A stretch of 64,000 nt of DNA from Chryseobacterium phosphatilyticum (GTDB lineage Bacteria; Bacteroidota; Bacteroidia; Flavobacteriales; Weeksellaceae). This document shows, piece by piece, positions 34,186 through 44,220 of this stretch (positions within the stretch are counted from its first letter, which is position 1; every line of letters begins with the position of its first letter). The stretch spans positions 496,001 through 560,000 of the forward strand of contig NZ_PPED02000001.1 of the NCBI RefSeq assembly GCF_002899825.2, in the 5' to 3' direction. A program made the translations under genes and the position numbers. The notes under the pieces are model-generated. The model did no database searches and was not told the origin of the DNA. It saw only the letters and a program-made list of their open reading frames with translations.

Positions 34186-34600
34186 GTTATTTTAATAACC
34201 AAACCGGTTTGTTTTGTTATTCAAATGTATTTTAACGACAGTGAAGTGTCATTTTCAGCATTTGAAACAGAATTTTAAATTTGTCAAAATAAAATGTCTT
34301 TCTGTTCATCCATCGTAAAGACGCGGAGAAGGATCGAAAATTTCATAAATATGTAACATGATTTTCTTCAATAAAACAAAAAGAAGGGTACACTTTCTAT
34401 TCAAAGCATAATTTTTGGTGTTAAAAAAATTACAAATATTGTTAAAATTAACTATTATTTCCCTTCAAAATAAAAGTTTCAAGAGAAAATATCATCCATA
34501 TTTTCAATGGTTTAAAGCTTTTTTCAAATAAAATACAAATCCCAATGCGGCTGTTTCAATAAAATGGCTATATTTACCACCAAGGAGTTCTTAACACCTT
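34186..34600. other. Non-coding upstream part of the riboswitch region
   Basis: About 415 bp with no convincing gene. It should contain the promoter of the riboswitch transcript, but no exact TAnnTTTG with a -33 partner stands out. One stretch (CGTAAAGACGCGGAGAAGG, about 34313) resembles degraded dispersed intergenic sequence of Bacteroidota. Confidence 0.5.
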
Positions 34601-34609
34601 CTTTATCAA

Positions 34610-34800
34610 CCAAAACTGGTTACACTTAGCTGTGTATTAAAAGGGAATCGTGTGTAAATCACGAACTGTCGCGCAACTGTAAGTAACATACCAAGGTTTT
34701 TATCCAATAATGTCCACTGTTTGCTCAGGTAAATGGGAAGGATGATAAAAACTGTTACAAGTCAGGAGACCTGCCTGTTTTGAATTGACGATGCTTTCGC
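34610..34800 (+). promoter_or_regulatory. Cobalamin (B12) riboswitch
   Basis: Contains the ordered conserved parts of the adenosylcobalamin aptamer: AAAAGGGAAT (about 34639), the GTG-TAAATCAC arm, GCGCAACTGTAAG (about 34671), CCACTG and AATGGGAAGGATGA, and the B12 box AAGTCAGGAGACCTGCC at 34759-34775. It lies 380 bp before prpB on the same strand with no gene of cobalamin synthesis or uptake between. Vitamin B12 would be expected to reduce expression of the methylcitrate operon. Boundaries are approximate. Confidence 0.93.
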
Positions 34801-35013
34801 GGTCTGAAGCTTATAGTCAGGTATGATATGATATGGATAACAGTGTGATTAATACTTTTATGTGCTCATCCTATTGCTTGGATAGATGAATGATGCAATA
34901 CATCCGCTATTAGCCTATATGCATATTTTCCTTTCTCTAATTTTTATTTCCCCTAAAGTATTGTGAAGCAACCAGAACTTTATATGGTTTAACCCCTTTA
35001 AAAGTTGATAAAT

Positions 35014-35124
35014 ATGCCCATTCACAATCCCGGCTATCTCAATCTGAAACAACAGGTAGAGATAGGAAACTACTTTATACAAAGTGTTTTAACTGATTCT
35101 GTCCATCGGATTTCTGACTGGTAA
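35014..35124 (+). CDS. Small ORF between riboswitch and prpB
   Basis: A 36-codon ORF (MPIHNPGYLNLKQQ...VHRISDW) in the leader of the prp transcript. It could be a leader peptide, a remnant of a deleted gene (riboswitches usually sit nearer their target), or chance. No homology is recognised. Confidence 0.3.
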   Translation: MPIHNPGYLNLKQQVEIGNYFIQSVLTDSVHRISDW

Positions 35125-35179
35125 CTATAGCTCAACAATCATCACAAATACCTATTTAACTAAATGATAAATATTAACA

Positions 35180-36088
35180 ATGACTAAAAATGAACGCTTA
35201 GAGTCACCCGGTTTACGGTTTCGGGAGGCAATGCAAAAAGAAAATCCACTCCAGATTGTTGGAACCATTAATGCCAATCATGCATTACTGGCACAGCAGG
35301 CAGGTTTTAATGCTATTTATCTTTCAGGAGGGGGCGTTGCAGCAGGTTCTTTGGGAATTCCAGACCTTGGAATCACCACCCTTGAAGATGTATTGACAGA
35401 TGTCCAGCGCATTACCAATGTTTGTGATTTACCGCTAATAGTGGATGTGGATACAGGGTTTGGACCTTCAGCATTTAATGTTGCCAGAACAGTCAAATCA
35501 CTTATTAAAGCCGGAGCCGCAGCACTTCATATTGAAGACCAGGTAGGAGCAAAACGTTGTGGACATCGTCCCGGAAAAGAAATTGTAAGTAAGGATGAAA
35601 TGTCAGACAGGCTAAAAGCTGCTGTTGATGCAAGAACAGACGATCAGTTTGTTATTGGAGCCAGAACGGATGCTTTTGCCAGTGAAGGATTAGAAAAAAC
35701 AATAGAAAGAGCAATAGCGTATAAAGAAGCCGGTGCAGACTTCATTTTTGCCGAAGCCGTTCCTGATATTAATTTGTATCAGAAATTTGTGAATGCTACA
35801 GGAATTCCTGTATTGGCCAATATTACTGAATTCGGCATGATCCAGATGTATACTGTTGATGAACTTAAAAAAGCTGGAGTAGAGCTGATCCTTTACCCGC
35901 TTTCAGCTTTCCGTGCTGCCAATAAGGCTGCTCAAAATGTTTTTGAACACATCCGCAAAGAGGGTACACAAGCTCATGTACTTAACACCATGCAAACCAG
36001 AGAAGAACTCTACACAAGCATCGGATACCATGATTATGAACAAAAATTAGATAACCTTTTTAAAAAGAATAATGATGTCAACAAGTAA
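35180..36088 (+). CDS. prpB: 2-methylisocitrate lyase
   Basis: Cleaves 2-methylisocitrate to pyruvate and succinate, the last step of the methylcitrate cycle. The 302 residues match Prp[29 protein letters not shown] and the catalytic KRCGHR with Cys127 are present. Distinguished from longer isocitrate lyases by size and the RCGHR loop. Its 3' end overlaps prpC by 17 bp; the operon appears to be under the B12 riboswitch. Confidence 0.93.
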   Translation: MTKNERLESPGLRFREAMQKENPLQIVGTINANHALLAQQAGFNAIYLSGGGVAAGSLGIPDLGITTLEDVLTDVQRITNVCDLPLIVDVDTGFGPSAFNVARTVKSLIKAGAAALHIEDQVGAKRCGHRPGKEIVSKDEMSDRLKAAVDARTDDQFVIGARTDAFASEGLEKTIERAIAYKEAGADFIFAEAVPDINLYQKFVNATGIPVLANITEFGMIQMYTVDELKKAGVELILYPLSAFRAANKAAQNVFEHIRKEGTQAHVLNTMQTREELYTSIGYHDYEQKLDNLFKKNNDVNK

Positions 36089-37229
36089 TGAACCTACGTT
36101 TAAACCTAAAAAAAGCGTAGCGCTTTCAGGAGTTGCTGCCGGTAATACAGCACTTTGCAGTGTCGGAAAAAGCGGCAATGATCTCCACTACAGAGGATAT
36201 GATATATTGGACCTTGCCGAAAAAACACAGTTTGAAGAAGTAGCTTACCTTTTAATTTATGGTCAGTTACCTACAGAAGCTCAGTTGAAAAATTACAAGG
36301 CGAAGTTGAAATCCTTAAGAGGATTACCTCATTCTGTACGAAATATTTTAAAAAGTATCCCTGCTGCTGCCCATCCTATGGACGTTATGCGTTCTATGGT
36401 ATCTGCAATCGGAAGTATCCAGCCGGAAAAAGACGATCATAATATTGCAGGGGCAAGGGACATTGCAGATAAATTACTGGCCTCTTTCAGTTCAGGATTA
36501 TTATACTGGTATCATTACACCCATAATGGTAAAGAGATTAATGTGGAAACCGATGATGATACAATCGGAGGACACTTCCTTCATTTACTTCATGGAAAAA
36601 AACCTTCTGATTCGTGGACCAAAGCCATGCAGATTTCTTTAAACCTGTATGCAGAACACGAATTTAATGCTTCTACTTTTACCAGCCGTGTTATTGCCGG
36701 AACAGGTTCTGATATGTATTCAGCAATCACAGGGGCTATTGGCGCTTTGAGAGGGCCAAAACACGGAGGAGCCAATGAAGTTGCTTTTGAAATTCAAAGC
36801 CGTTATAATTCACCGGATGAAGCGGAGGAGGATATCCGTAAGCGAATTGCTAATAAAGAAGTCATTATCGGATTCGGACACCCGGTTTACACTATATCAG
36901 ATCCACGAAACGTTGTGATCAAAAAGGTTGCCCAGGAACTTTCGGAAGAAGCCGGAGACATGCTTCTGTTTAGTATTGCAGAAAGGCTGGAAACCATCAT
37001 GTGGGATGAAAAGAAAATGTTCCCGAACCTGGATTGGTTCTCTGCAGTTTCTTACCATTTAATGGGAGTACCCACCCTGATGTTTACCCCATTATTTGTT
37101 ATTTCAAGAGTAACCGGATGGAGTGCTCATATCATTGAGCAAAGACAGGATGGGAAAATCATTCGTCCAAGCGCCAATTATACAGGCCCTGAAAACAAAG
37201 AATTTGTCCCGATCAACAACAGAAAATAA
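36072..37229 (+). CDS. prpC: 2-methylcitrate synthase
   Basis: Condenses propionyl-CoA with oxaloacetate. 385 residues, citrate-synthase fold: [11 protein letters not shown] and [14 protein letters not shown] contain catalytic histidines, and [23 protein letters not shown] is the C-terminal signature. The N-terminal [18 protein letters not shown] and adjacency to prpB and prpD identify it as methylcitrate rather than citrate synthase. Two tandem ATGs (36072, 36075) lie within the prpB end. Confidence 0.93.
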   Translation: MMSTSNEPTFKPKKSVALSGVAAGNTALCSVGKSGNDLHYRGYDILDLAEKTQFEEVAYLLIYGQLPTEAQLKNYKAKLKSLRGLPHSVRNILKSIPAAAHPMDVMRSMVSAIGSIQPEKDDHNIAGARDIADKLLASFSSGLLYWYHYTHNGKEINVETDDDTIGGHFLHLLHGKKPSDSWTKAMQISLNLYAEHEFNASTFTSRVIAGTGSDMYSAITGAIGALRGPKHGGANEVAFEIQSRYNSPDEAEEDIRKRIANKEVIIGFGHPVYTISDPRNVVIKKVAQELSEEAGDMLLFSIAERLETIMWDEKKMFPNLDWFSAVSYHLMGVPTLMFTPLFVISRVTGWSAHIIEQRQDGKIIRPSANYTGPENKEFVPINNRK

Positions 37230-37313
37230 ATAAAATTTGAAGATTTAAAGGAGCCGAAATACTACTATTTCCCACTTTAAACTTTCCATTTTTCCATAAA
37301 TTAAAACTATACA

Positions 37314-38765
37314 ATGAGTTCACACATTTCAAATGAAAGACCGCAACCGGATAAAGTATTGACAGATATTGCGGATTATGTACTAAATTATGAAATCAAA
37401 AACGAATTAGCCTGGAAAACGGCTCATTACTGTCTTTTAGATACTCTTGGATGTGGCCTGGAAGCACTGACTTATCATGCCTGCACCAAACTTTTAGGAC
37501 CTGTCGTAAAAGGGACTATCGTTCCTCATGGAGCAAAAGTTCCCGGTACTCAATTTCAGCTGGATCCTGTGCAGGCAGCCTTCAATATCGGAGCTATTGT
37601 CCGTTGGCTGGATTTTAATGACACCTGGCTGGCTGCTGAATGGGGACACCCTTCGGACAACCTTGGAGGTATTCTGGCAACTGCGGACTGGTTATCCAGA
37701 ACACAGATTGCAGAAGGAAAAGCTCCTTTAAAAATGAAACAGGTTTTAGAAGCAATGATTATGGCTCATGAAATTCAGGGGGTGATGGCATTGGAGAACT
37801 CTTTCAATAAAGTAGGACTGGATCACGTATTATTAGTAAAATTGGCTTCTACAGCAGTAGTGGGAAAACTGATCGGTTTAACCCGTGATGAGATGATTAA
37901 TGCGGTGTCATTAGCTTTTGTAGATGGACAATCCTTAAGAACATACCGTCATGCACCAAACACCGGTTCCCGTAAATCATGGGCAGCGGGCGATGCTACT
38001 TCAAGAGCGGTGCGACTGGCTCTCATTGCCCAAACAGGAGAAATGGGATATCCTTCCGTTTTAACCGCTAAAACATGGGGATTCTATGATGTTTCTTTTA
38101 AAGGAAATGAGTTTAAATTCCAGAGAGAATACGGTTCTTACGTTATGGAGAATGTATTGTTTAAAATATCTTTCCCCGCTGAATTCCATTCACAAACTGC
38201 TGTGGAAGCAGCCATGACATTACACCAGCAATTAAAAGACCTTGGAAAAACAACAGATGATATTAAAAAAGTAACGATCCGTACTCATGAAGCTGCTATT
38301 AGAATTATCGATAAAAAAGGACCATTAAATAACCCTGCAGACCGTGACCACTGTATTCAATATATGGTAGCAGTACCTATGATTCACGGAAGGCTGACTG
38401 CAGCAGATTATGAAGATAATATCGCTTCAGATCCTAGAATTGATATTCTTCGTGATAAAATAGAATGTGTGGAAGACACTCAATTTACCACAGATTATCA
38501 CGATCCTGAAAAACGTTCCATTGCCAATGCGGTAACCGTAGAGCTTAATGATGGAACGGTATTAAAAGAAATCGTGGTAGAGTATCCTATTGGTCATCAA
38601 CGCAGAAGGGAAGAGGGAATTCCAGAACTCATCAAAAAATACAAGATCAATCTTGCCCGTATTTTCCCGGAAAAGCAGCAAAGAGTGGTATTGGAGAATT
38701 CTTTGGATTATGACAAACTGATCAGCCTTAATGTCAACGAATTTGTTGACCTCATGGTAATTTAA
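37314..38765 (+). CDS. prpD: 2-methylcitrate dehydratase (MmgE/PrpD family)
   Basis: 483 residues. Dehydrates 2-methylcitrate to methylaconitate without an Fe-S cluster. Family signatures: [10 protein letters not shown] near the N-terminus, [35 protein letters not shown] and the C-terminal [18 protein letters not shown]. It follows prpC by 84 bp of AT-rich spacer with pyrimidine-rich repeats. With PrpB and PrpC it completes the propionate cycle, unless a separate aconitase is needed for the hydration step. Confidence 0.93.
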   Translation: MSSHISNERPQPDKVLTDIADYVLNYEIKNELAWKTAHYCLLDTLGCGLEALTYHACTKLLGPVVKGTIVPHGAKVPGTQFQLDPVQAAFNIGAIVRWLDFNDTWLAAEWGHPSDNLGGILATADWLSRTQIAEGKAPLKMKQVLEAMIMAHEIQGVMALENSFNKVGLDHVLLVKLASTAVVGKLIGLTRDEMINAVSLAFVDGQSLRTYRHAPNTGSRKSWAAGDATSRAVRLALIAQTGEMGYPSVLTAKTWGFYDVSFKGNEFKFQREYGSYVMENVLFKISFPAEFHSQTAVEAAMTLHQQLKDLGKTTDDIKKVTIRTHEAAIRIIDKKGPLNNPADRDHCIQYMVAVPMIHGRLTAADYEDNIASDPRIDILRDKIECVEDTQFTTDYHDPEKRSIANAVTVELNDGTVLKEIVVEYPIGHQRRREEGIPELIKKYKINLARIFPEKQQRVVLENSLDYDKLISLNVNEFVDLMVI

Positions 38766-38772
38766 TAATAAT

Positions 38773-38868
38773 GGAGAGTTGAAAATTGAAGGTTGAAAAT
38801 GATGAATATACAGAGAGCTGTACAAAAACATAGTATTTTAACTATCATTTTCAACTTTTCAACTCTCC
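38773..38868. repeat. Intergenic inverted repeat of the TTTCAACT type
   Basis: GGAGAGTTGAAAATTGAAGG... (38773-38803) faces ...CAACTTTTCAACTCTCC (38844-38868). The right arm is 25 nt; the left carries six extra bases. Similar fragments occur in the spacers at 40389, 41681, 42780 and 43237. Confidence 0.6.
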
Positions 38869-38886
38869 ACTTTCAATTCAAAAAAA

Positions 38887-40388
38887 ATGTCACAAAAAGT
38901 AAAATTATTAATTGACGGAAATTTTCGGGACAGTAAAACAACTGAATATCTTCCAGTAGAAAACCCTGCTACACAAGAGATTCTTGCAGAGGTTCCTCTA
39001 ACCCTGACAGAAGAAATAGACGAAGCTATTGAAGTGGCTCAGGAAGCTTTTAAAACCTGGAAAGAGGTAGCTACCCCTGAAAGAGCAAGATTCTTTCTTA
39101 AATACCAGCAGCTTTTATTTTAAAGGAACATCAAAAAGAAATTGCAGAAATCCTGTCCAAGGAAAATGGAAAAACCTTTGCAGATGCTATGGGAGATGTA
39201 TGGAGAGGGATCGAAGTAGTAGAACATGCTTGTAATATTCCCACTTTGATGATGGGGGAGACCGTAGAAAATGTAGCAAGAGGAGTTGATACCTACAGTT
39301 ATATCCAGCCATTGGGTGTTTGTGCAGGAATTACCCCTTTCAATTTTCCGGCTATGATTCCTTTATGGATGTTTCCGATGGCTATTGCCTGTGGTAATAC
39401 TTTTATCTTAAAACCTTCTGAGCAAACTCCCATGACTTCAATGAAAATGGCCGAACTCTTTGTGCAGGCCGGGTTTCCGAAGGGAGTATTAAACATCGTT
39501 CATGGTTCTAAAGATCAGGTGAATCATATCCTGAACCATCCTGAAATCAAAGCGATTTCATTTGTAGGGTCAGTTCCGGTAGCAGAGCATGTCTACCGTA
39601 CAGGAACTACCAATCTGAAGAGAGTTCAGGCTTTTGGAGGAGCCAAAAATCATATGGTGGTAATGCCTGATGCCAATAAAAACCAGGTTATCAATAATCT
39701 GGTAGGAGCTTCTTGTGGTGCAGCCGGTCAGCGTTGTATGGCGATCAGTGTTGCCGTTTTGGTAGGTGAGGCACAACAATGGGTTGATGATATTAAAACA
39801 GCTTTAAGCATGATCAAACCCGGTGTCTGGTCTGATGAATCAGCTGCCTATGGCCCTTTAATTAATAAGCAATCCAGAGAAAAAGTTGTAAGACTCATCA
39901 AAAGCGCTTATGACCAGGGAGCTGAAGTACTTTTAGATGGAAGCAACTGCCATGTTGAAGGTTATGAAAACGGATATTTCGTAGGACCAACTTTATTTAA
40001 CAACGTCTCTGTTGAGATGGATATTTATCAGGAAGAAATCTTTGGGCCGGCATTGTTGCTTTTAAAAGCAGAAACGCTGGATGACGCCATTCAAATTATC
40101 AATGCTAATCCTTATGGTAACGGAACTTCCATATTTACCAATTCTGGAGCGGCAGCCAGAAAATTTCAACACGAAATTGAAGTTGGACAAATAGGCGTTA
40201 ACCTTCCTATTCCCGTTCCGCTTCCGTTTTTCTCGTTTACAGGATGGCGAAAATCATTCTTTGGCGATTTGCATTCCTACGGGAAACAGGGAGTCCGTTT
40301 TTATACAGAAACCAAAACCATTACTGCCCGCTGGTTTGAAGAAGATGTGCCGGGTGGTAACGTGAACATGACCATCAGCCTTAAGTAG
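38887..40388 (+). pseudogene. mmsA: Methylmalonate-semialdehyde dehydrogenase, frameshifted
   Basis: CoA-acylating aldehyde dehydrogenase turning methylmalonate semialdehyde into propionyl-CoA in valine breakdown. The frame is broken at 39113-39122: residues 1-78 are read from 38887 and stop at 39121-39123, then the rest continues in another frame with [18 protein letters not shown], given in part. The break is a tandem pair TTTTA-TTTTA; removing one copy restores the family sequence [13 protein letters not shown]. All downstream motifs are intact: [25 protein letters not shown] with the catalytic Cys, QEEIFGP and the C-terminal NMTISLK. So it is a recent inactivation, a phase-variable copy or a read error. 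The canonical -1 slippery heptamer is not in phase here. Confidence 0.88.
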
Positions 40389-40476
40389 ATGAAAATTGAA
40401 AGTGAATAATAACCACGTTTTCAACTCTCATTGCCGGATTTTTTAATGCTAACATTTTAATTTTAATAAACCTAAG

Positions 40477-41640
40477 ATGGAATTTAACCTAAATGAAGAC
40501 CAGCGGGCATTCCAGGATGCTGCCAGAAGATTTGCCGAAAAAGAACTCTTTCCGTTTGCCTCTGAATGGGATGCAAAGAAGATATTTCCACGGGAAGCTA
40601 TTACCAAAGCCGGAGAACTGGGCTTTTGCGGGGTTTATACCGGAGAAGAAAATGGTGGTTTGGGGTTATCCAGATTAGATGCTGCGATTATATTTGAAGA
40701 ATTAGCAGCAGCCTGTCCATCCACCACAGCCTACATCACCATTCATAACATGGTTTCATGGATGATTGATCAATTTGCTAAAGATCCTGTCAGGCAACAG
40801 TTATGTCCTGAACTGGCTTCTGGAAGGCTCTTAGGCTCTTATTGCCTGACTGAGCCGGGATCAGGTTCTGATGCTGCCGGATTAAAGACAACCGCCATAA
40901 AGAAAGGAAACAAATACATCATCAACGGAACAAAAGCTTTTATTTCAGGAGCGGGAGAAAGTGATATCCTGATTGTAATGGCTCGAACTGGCGATGAACC
41001 GGGAGCCAAAGGTATCAGCGCTTTTATTGTACCAGCCCAAACCAAAGGAATCAATTTTGGTGAAAAAGAAAAAAAACTGGGATGGAATACCCAGCCTACA
41101 CGGTTTGTATTTCTGGATTGCGTAGAAATCGATGAAGATTTTCTTCTGGGTGAATTGGGAGAAGGCTTCAAAATTGCATTGAAAGGACTGGATGGTGGCA
41201 GAATTAATATCGGAACATGCTCAGTAGGTGCAGCTCAGGGAGCCATCAATCAGGCACAACGATACATGCATGAAAGACAGCAGTTTGGAAAATCACTTTC
41301 CCATTTTCAGTCTCTTCAGTTTAAAATAGCGGATATGGGCACAGAACTTGTTGCAGCCCGTCAAATGGTACATCTGGCAGCATTTAAGCTTGATTCTCAT
41401 GACCCGAATGCCACAACGTATTGTGCTATGGCCAAAAGACTGGCTACAGATATGTCTTTTAATATTTGTAATGAGGCCTTACAAATACTTGGTGGCTATG
41501 GTTGTACTCAGGATTTCCCTGTAGAAAGGCTGATGCGGGATGCAAGAGTACATCAGGTAGTAGAAGGCACTAACGAAATTATGAAGCTCGTTATTTCAAG
41601 GAAAATGCTGGAAGAAGGAGCTACTTTACAAATCAGATAA
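40477..41640 (+). CDS. Isobutyryl-CoA dehydrogenase (acyl-CoA dehydrogenase family)
   Basis: FAD flavoprotein of 387 residues that should oxidise isobutyryl-CoA to methacrylyl-CoA. Family signatures: YCLTEPGSGSDAAG, KAFISGAGESDILIVMART and QILGGYGCTQDFPVERLMRDARV, given in parts; the catalytic base is the Glu in VEGTNEIMKL. Between the mmsA and hydroxyisobutyryl-CoA hydrolase genes, so valine pathway specificity is inferred. Confidence 0.88.
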   Translation: MEFNLNEDQRAFQDAARRFAEKELFPFASEWDAKKIFPREAITKAGELGFCGVYTGEENGGLGLSRLDAAIIFEELAAACPSTTAYITIHNMVSWMIDQFAKDPVRQQLCPELASGRLLGSYCLTEPGSGSDAAGLKTTAIKKGNKYIINGTKAFISGAGESDILIVMARTGDEPGAKGISAFIVPAQTKGINFGEKEKKLGWNTQPTRFVFLDCVEIDEDFLLGELGEGFKIALKGLDGGRINIGTCSVGAAQGAINQAQRYMHERQQFGKSLSHFQSLQFKIADMGTELVAARQMVHLAAFKLDSHDPNATTYCAMAKRLATDMSFNICNEALQILGGYGCTQDFPVERLMRDARVHQVVEGTNEIMKLVISRKMLEEGATLQIR

Positions 41641-41724
41641 GTAATAATGGAAAAAGCTTACAATAAAAGAAGTCTGTTTGGACCAATAGCTTTCAATTTT
41701 CCACTTAACTCTCAATTAAAAAAA

Positions 41725-42798
41725 ATGAAATTAGTATTAACCGAGATCAAAAATAGAGTAGGGTATATCACCCTGAATTCTGAAAAAACACTCAATTCTT
41801 TGTCATTACCCATGATCGAGGAATTACAGCAAATACTGACTGATTGGAAAACTTCAGATGAAGTCCTCTGTATCTTTCTTCAGGGAGCTGGCGAAAAGGC
41901 TCTCTGCGCAGGTGGAGACGTAAGAAAACTCTATGAAGCAATTGTCAGCCAGAAAGCTATTGATCCTACACAGGTTCCCAAAGATTGTTACGATTTCTTT
42001 TTCAAGGAATATGAAGTAGATTTTGATATTCATACCTATCCCAAACCGGTTATCGTCTGGGGGCACGGAATCGTAATGGGTGGAGGAATAGGCCTGATGG
42101 TAGGCGCTTCCCATCGTATTGTTACTGAAAAAAGCAAACTGGCCATGCCTGAAATTACCATCGGACTTTATCCTGACGTAGGCGGAACATGGTTTTTGAA
42201 TAAAATGCCTTCTGCTTATGGAATGTATCTGGGATTAACCGGAACCAGGCTGGATGGCGCCGATTGTATTTTCTTAAATATGGCAGATTATTATGTAGAA
42301 TCCTCTTCAAAAGAATCTATTATCAATGCTTTAGAACATACAGAATGGAAAGATAACCCTCATACAATCGTTTCCCTTATTCTCAATACAATATCAGCAG
42401 AATTTAAGGTTTCAGAATCACAAGCTCAGGCGCACCAGTCATTTATTGGTCAGTTTGAAAAAGTAAATTCTGTAGAAGAATTTAAAAGCGTACTACTCAA
42501 TCATGTTGATAAAGATGAATGGATTAGTAATGGTTTAAAAAGCCTTGAAGCAGGTTCACCAAGCTCAGCACACATTATTTTCAGACAGCTGCAGCAAGGG
42601 AAAAACTTAAGCCTGGAAGAAGTGTTCCAATCAGAACTGAACCTTTCCTGCCAATGTTGTCTTCATCCTGATTTTGCAGAAGGAGTAAGAGCTTTACTGG
42701 TAGATAAAGACCTTATGCCTAAATGGCATCCCGCAACATGGGATGACGTCACTGAGGAATGGATTAACTCGTATTTTAAATTGAGAATTGAGAATTGA
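41725..42798 (+). CDS. 3-hydroxyisobutyryl-CoA hydrolase
   Basis: Enoyl-CoA hydratase/isomerase-fold hydrolase of 357 residues. Typical segments are GAGEKALCAGGDVRKLYEA, WGHGIVMGGGIGLMVGASHRI (given in part) and MPEITIGLYPDVGGTWFLN. The open frame reaches back to 41647, but that part (PIAFNFPLNSQLKK) is the translated AT-rich spacer repeat, so ATG 41725 (MKLVLTEIKNRVGYITLN) is chosen. Removes CoA from 3-hydroxyisobutyryl-CoA before the MmsB step. Confidence 0.88.
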   Translation: MKLVLTEIKNRVGYITLNSEKTLNSLSLPMIEELQQILTDWKTSDEVLCIFLQGAGEKALCAGGDVRKLYEAIVSQKAIDPTQVPKDCYDFFFKEYEVDFDIHTYPKPVIVWGHGIVMGGGIGLMVGASHRIVTEKSKLAMPEITIGLYPDVGGTWFLNKMPSAYGMYLGLTGTRLDGADCIFLNMADYYVESSSKESIINALEHTEWKDNPHTIVSLILNTISAEFKVSESQAQAHQSFIGQFEKVNSVEEFKSVLLNHVDKDEWISNGLKSLEAGSPSSAHIIFRQLQQGKNLSLEEVFQSELNLSCQCCLHPDFAEGVRALLVDKDLMPKWHPATWDDVTEEWINSYFKLRIEN

Positions 42799-43298
42799 AA
42801 ATTTGAGAACCGTTGGTCAATTTTAATTACTAGTCTGCCCTTTTAATGTCTTTACAATGGACACCAGTAGCCTGACCAATTCTTCAGCTTTAGGAAATAT
42901 TGAATTATAAATAGATATATCAAGTATGCTGCTGTCCTTTAATAATTGTAGCCAATATAAGGTTTCATTTGCCTCTTTGAGAGAGATATTAATTTTATTG
43001 AGAAAGTCTTTTTTACTCTGTGCATGCTCTGCTTCCCGTATTAATGCCCCAATGGCTGTTCCTGAACGTAACAATTGTTTTGACAGAATCAATTCTTTTT
43101 TGTCAGAAGATAAATGTTGATACACTTTAATTACTTCTAAGGCGAATGAATAGGATTTATTCAAAATAATATTTTCTTTCATATACTTGGATTTTCTCAA
43201 ATTTAAAAAATAACCCGTTATGATTTCCATCAATTTCAACTACTAACTTCAAGTCTATAATTTTCAATTTTTAACTTTCAACTTTCAATTAAATAATT
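42780..43298. repeat. AT-rich inverted repeats flanking the four-helix-bundle gene
   Basis: Left flank 42780-42830 (GAGAATTGAGAATTGAAAAT...) and right flank 43237-43290 (TTTTCAATTTTTAACTTTC...) are inverted relative to each other and match the repeats at 38773 and 40389. The minus-strand gene lies between, as if inserted with the repeats. Confidence 0.45.
42823..43182 (-). CDS. Four-helix bundle protein (23S rRNA intervening-sequence protein family)
   Basis: 119 residues from ATG at 43182; the frame stays open to 43239 but that part is spacer. The sequence matches the IVP family: SYSFALEVIKVYQHL, LSKQLLRSGTAIGALIREAEHAQSKKDF in part, and NETLYWLQLLKDSSI. These small helical proteins were first found in 23S rRNA insertions and are also scattered in Bacteroidota chromosomes; function is unknown. 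It lies on the opposite strand inside the valine operon, between two inverted AT-rich repeats. Confidence 0.86.
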   Translation of the reverse strand: MKENIILNKSYSFALEVIKVYQHLSSDKKELILSKQLLRSGTAIGALIREAEHAQSKKDFLNKINISLKEANETLYWLQLLKDSSILDISIYNSIFPKAEELVRLLVSIVKTLKGQTSN

Positions 43299-44186
43299 AT
43301 GTCAAATATAGCATTCATAGGATTAGGAAACATGGGTGGCCCAATGGCGGTCAACCTGGTAAAAAAAGGTCATCACGTTGTTGGTTTTGATCTTTCAGAT
43401 TCAGCATTAAACATACTGGCTTCTGCCGGTGGACAAACTGCAGATTCAGCGGTAGAGGCAGTTAAAGATGCAGATATTGTGATCTCAATGCTGCCTTCCG
43501 GTAAGCATGTCGCGGAACTATATTCTGAGGAGTTTATAGATCAGCTGAAGCCCAATACTTTATTGATTGACAGCAGCACCATTGATGCTGTTACTGCCCG
43601 TTCAGTTGCTGAATTAGCCAGCTCTAAAGGTTGTAAAATGATCGATGCACCTGTTTCAGGAGGAACCAGTGGCGCCCAGGCCGGAACCCTCACTTTTATT
43701 GTAGGTGGAAGGCAGGAAGATTATGAAAAAGCACGTCCTGTTCTCAAGTGTATGGGACAAAATATCTTTTATGCCGGGACCTCCGGAGCCGGTCAGGTCG
43801 CTAAAATCTGCAATAATATGTTGTTAGCCATTCACATGATCGGTACCTCTGAAGCGATTAATCTGGGAATAAAGAATGGCCTGAACCCGAAGGTTTTAAG
43901 CGAGATTATGCAGAAAAGTTCCGGTAAAAACTGGTCTCTGGAAGTATACAATCCTTACCCGGGAGTGATGGAAAACGCTCCTGCATCGAGGGAATATTCA
44001 GGAGGTTTCGCTGTGGATTTAATGACCAAAGACTTAGGATTGGCAGCCGAAGCCGGATTGGAAAGCAAAACATCAACACCACTTGGAAACACAGCCTTAA
44101 ACCTTTACAGAATGTGGAGTGATGCCGGAAATGGAAAAATAGATTTTTCAAGCATCATACAATTCTTACATAAAGAAGAGAAATAA
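43299..44186 (+). CDS. mmsB: 3-hydroxyisobutyrate dehydrogenase
   Basis: 295 residues. NAD-binding GLGNMG at 8-13 (IAFIGLGNMGGPMA), DAPVSGGTSGAQAGTLTF as substrate loop, and the catalytic Lys in GQVAKICNN. Oxidises 3-hydroxyisobutyrate to methylmalonate semialdehyde, the substrate of the frameshifted MmsA encoded upstream. With MmsA off, this intermediate could accumulate unless another copy exists. Confidence 0.92.
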   Translation: MSNIAFIGLGNMGGPMAVNLVKKGHHVVGFDLSDSALNILASAGGQTADSAVEAVKDADIVISMLPSGKHVAELYSEEFIDQLKPNTLLIDSSTIDAVTARSVAELASSKGCKMIDAPVSGGTSGAQAGTLTFIVGGRQEDYEKARPVLKCMGQNIFYAGTSGAGQVAKICNNMLLAIHMIGTSEAINLGIKNGLNPKVLSEIMQKSSGKNWSLEVYNPYPGVMENAPASREYSGGFAVDLMTKDLGLAAEAGLESKTSTPLGNTALNLYRMWSDAGNGKIDFSSIIQFLHKEEK

Positions 44187-44220
44187 GAACCGTTCAACAG
44201 ATAATATGCAAATCAACAAA

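Noticed and set aside
33905..34195. Plus-strand ORF of 96 codons over the small membrane protein
   Set aside because: Basic, unstructured sequence without motif; the minus-strand frame gives two clean membrane helices with a basic tail.
39112..39123. Programmed ribosomal frameshift in mmsA
   Set aside because: The TTTTAAA stretch is not in the phase needed for a -1 slippery heptamer and there is no clear downstream hairpin. A 5-bp tandem duplication explains the break exactly.
41647..41724. Upstream extension of the hydroxyisobutyryl-CoA hydrolase
   Set aside because: The added residues are translated spacer of the dispersed AT-rich repeat; the crotonase fold begins at the ATG 41725.
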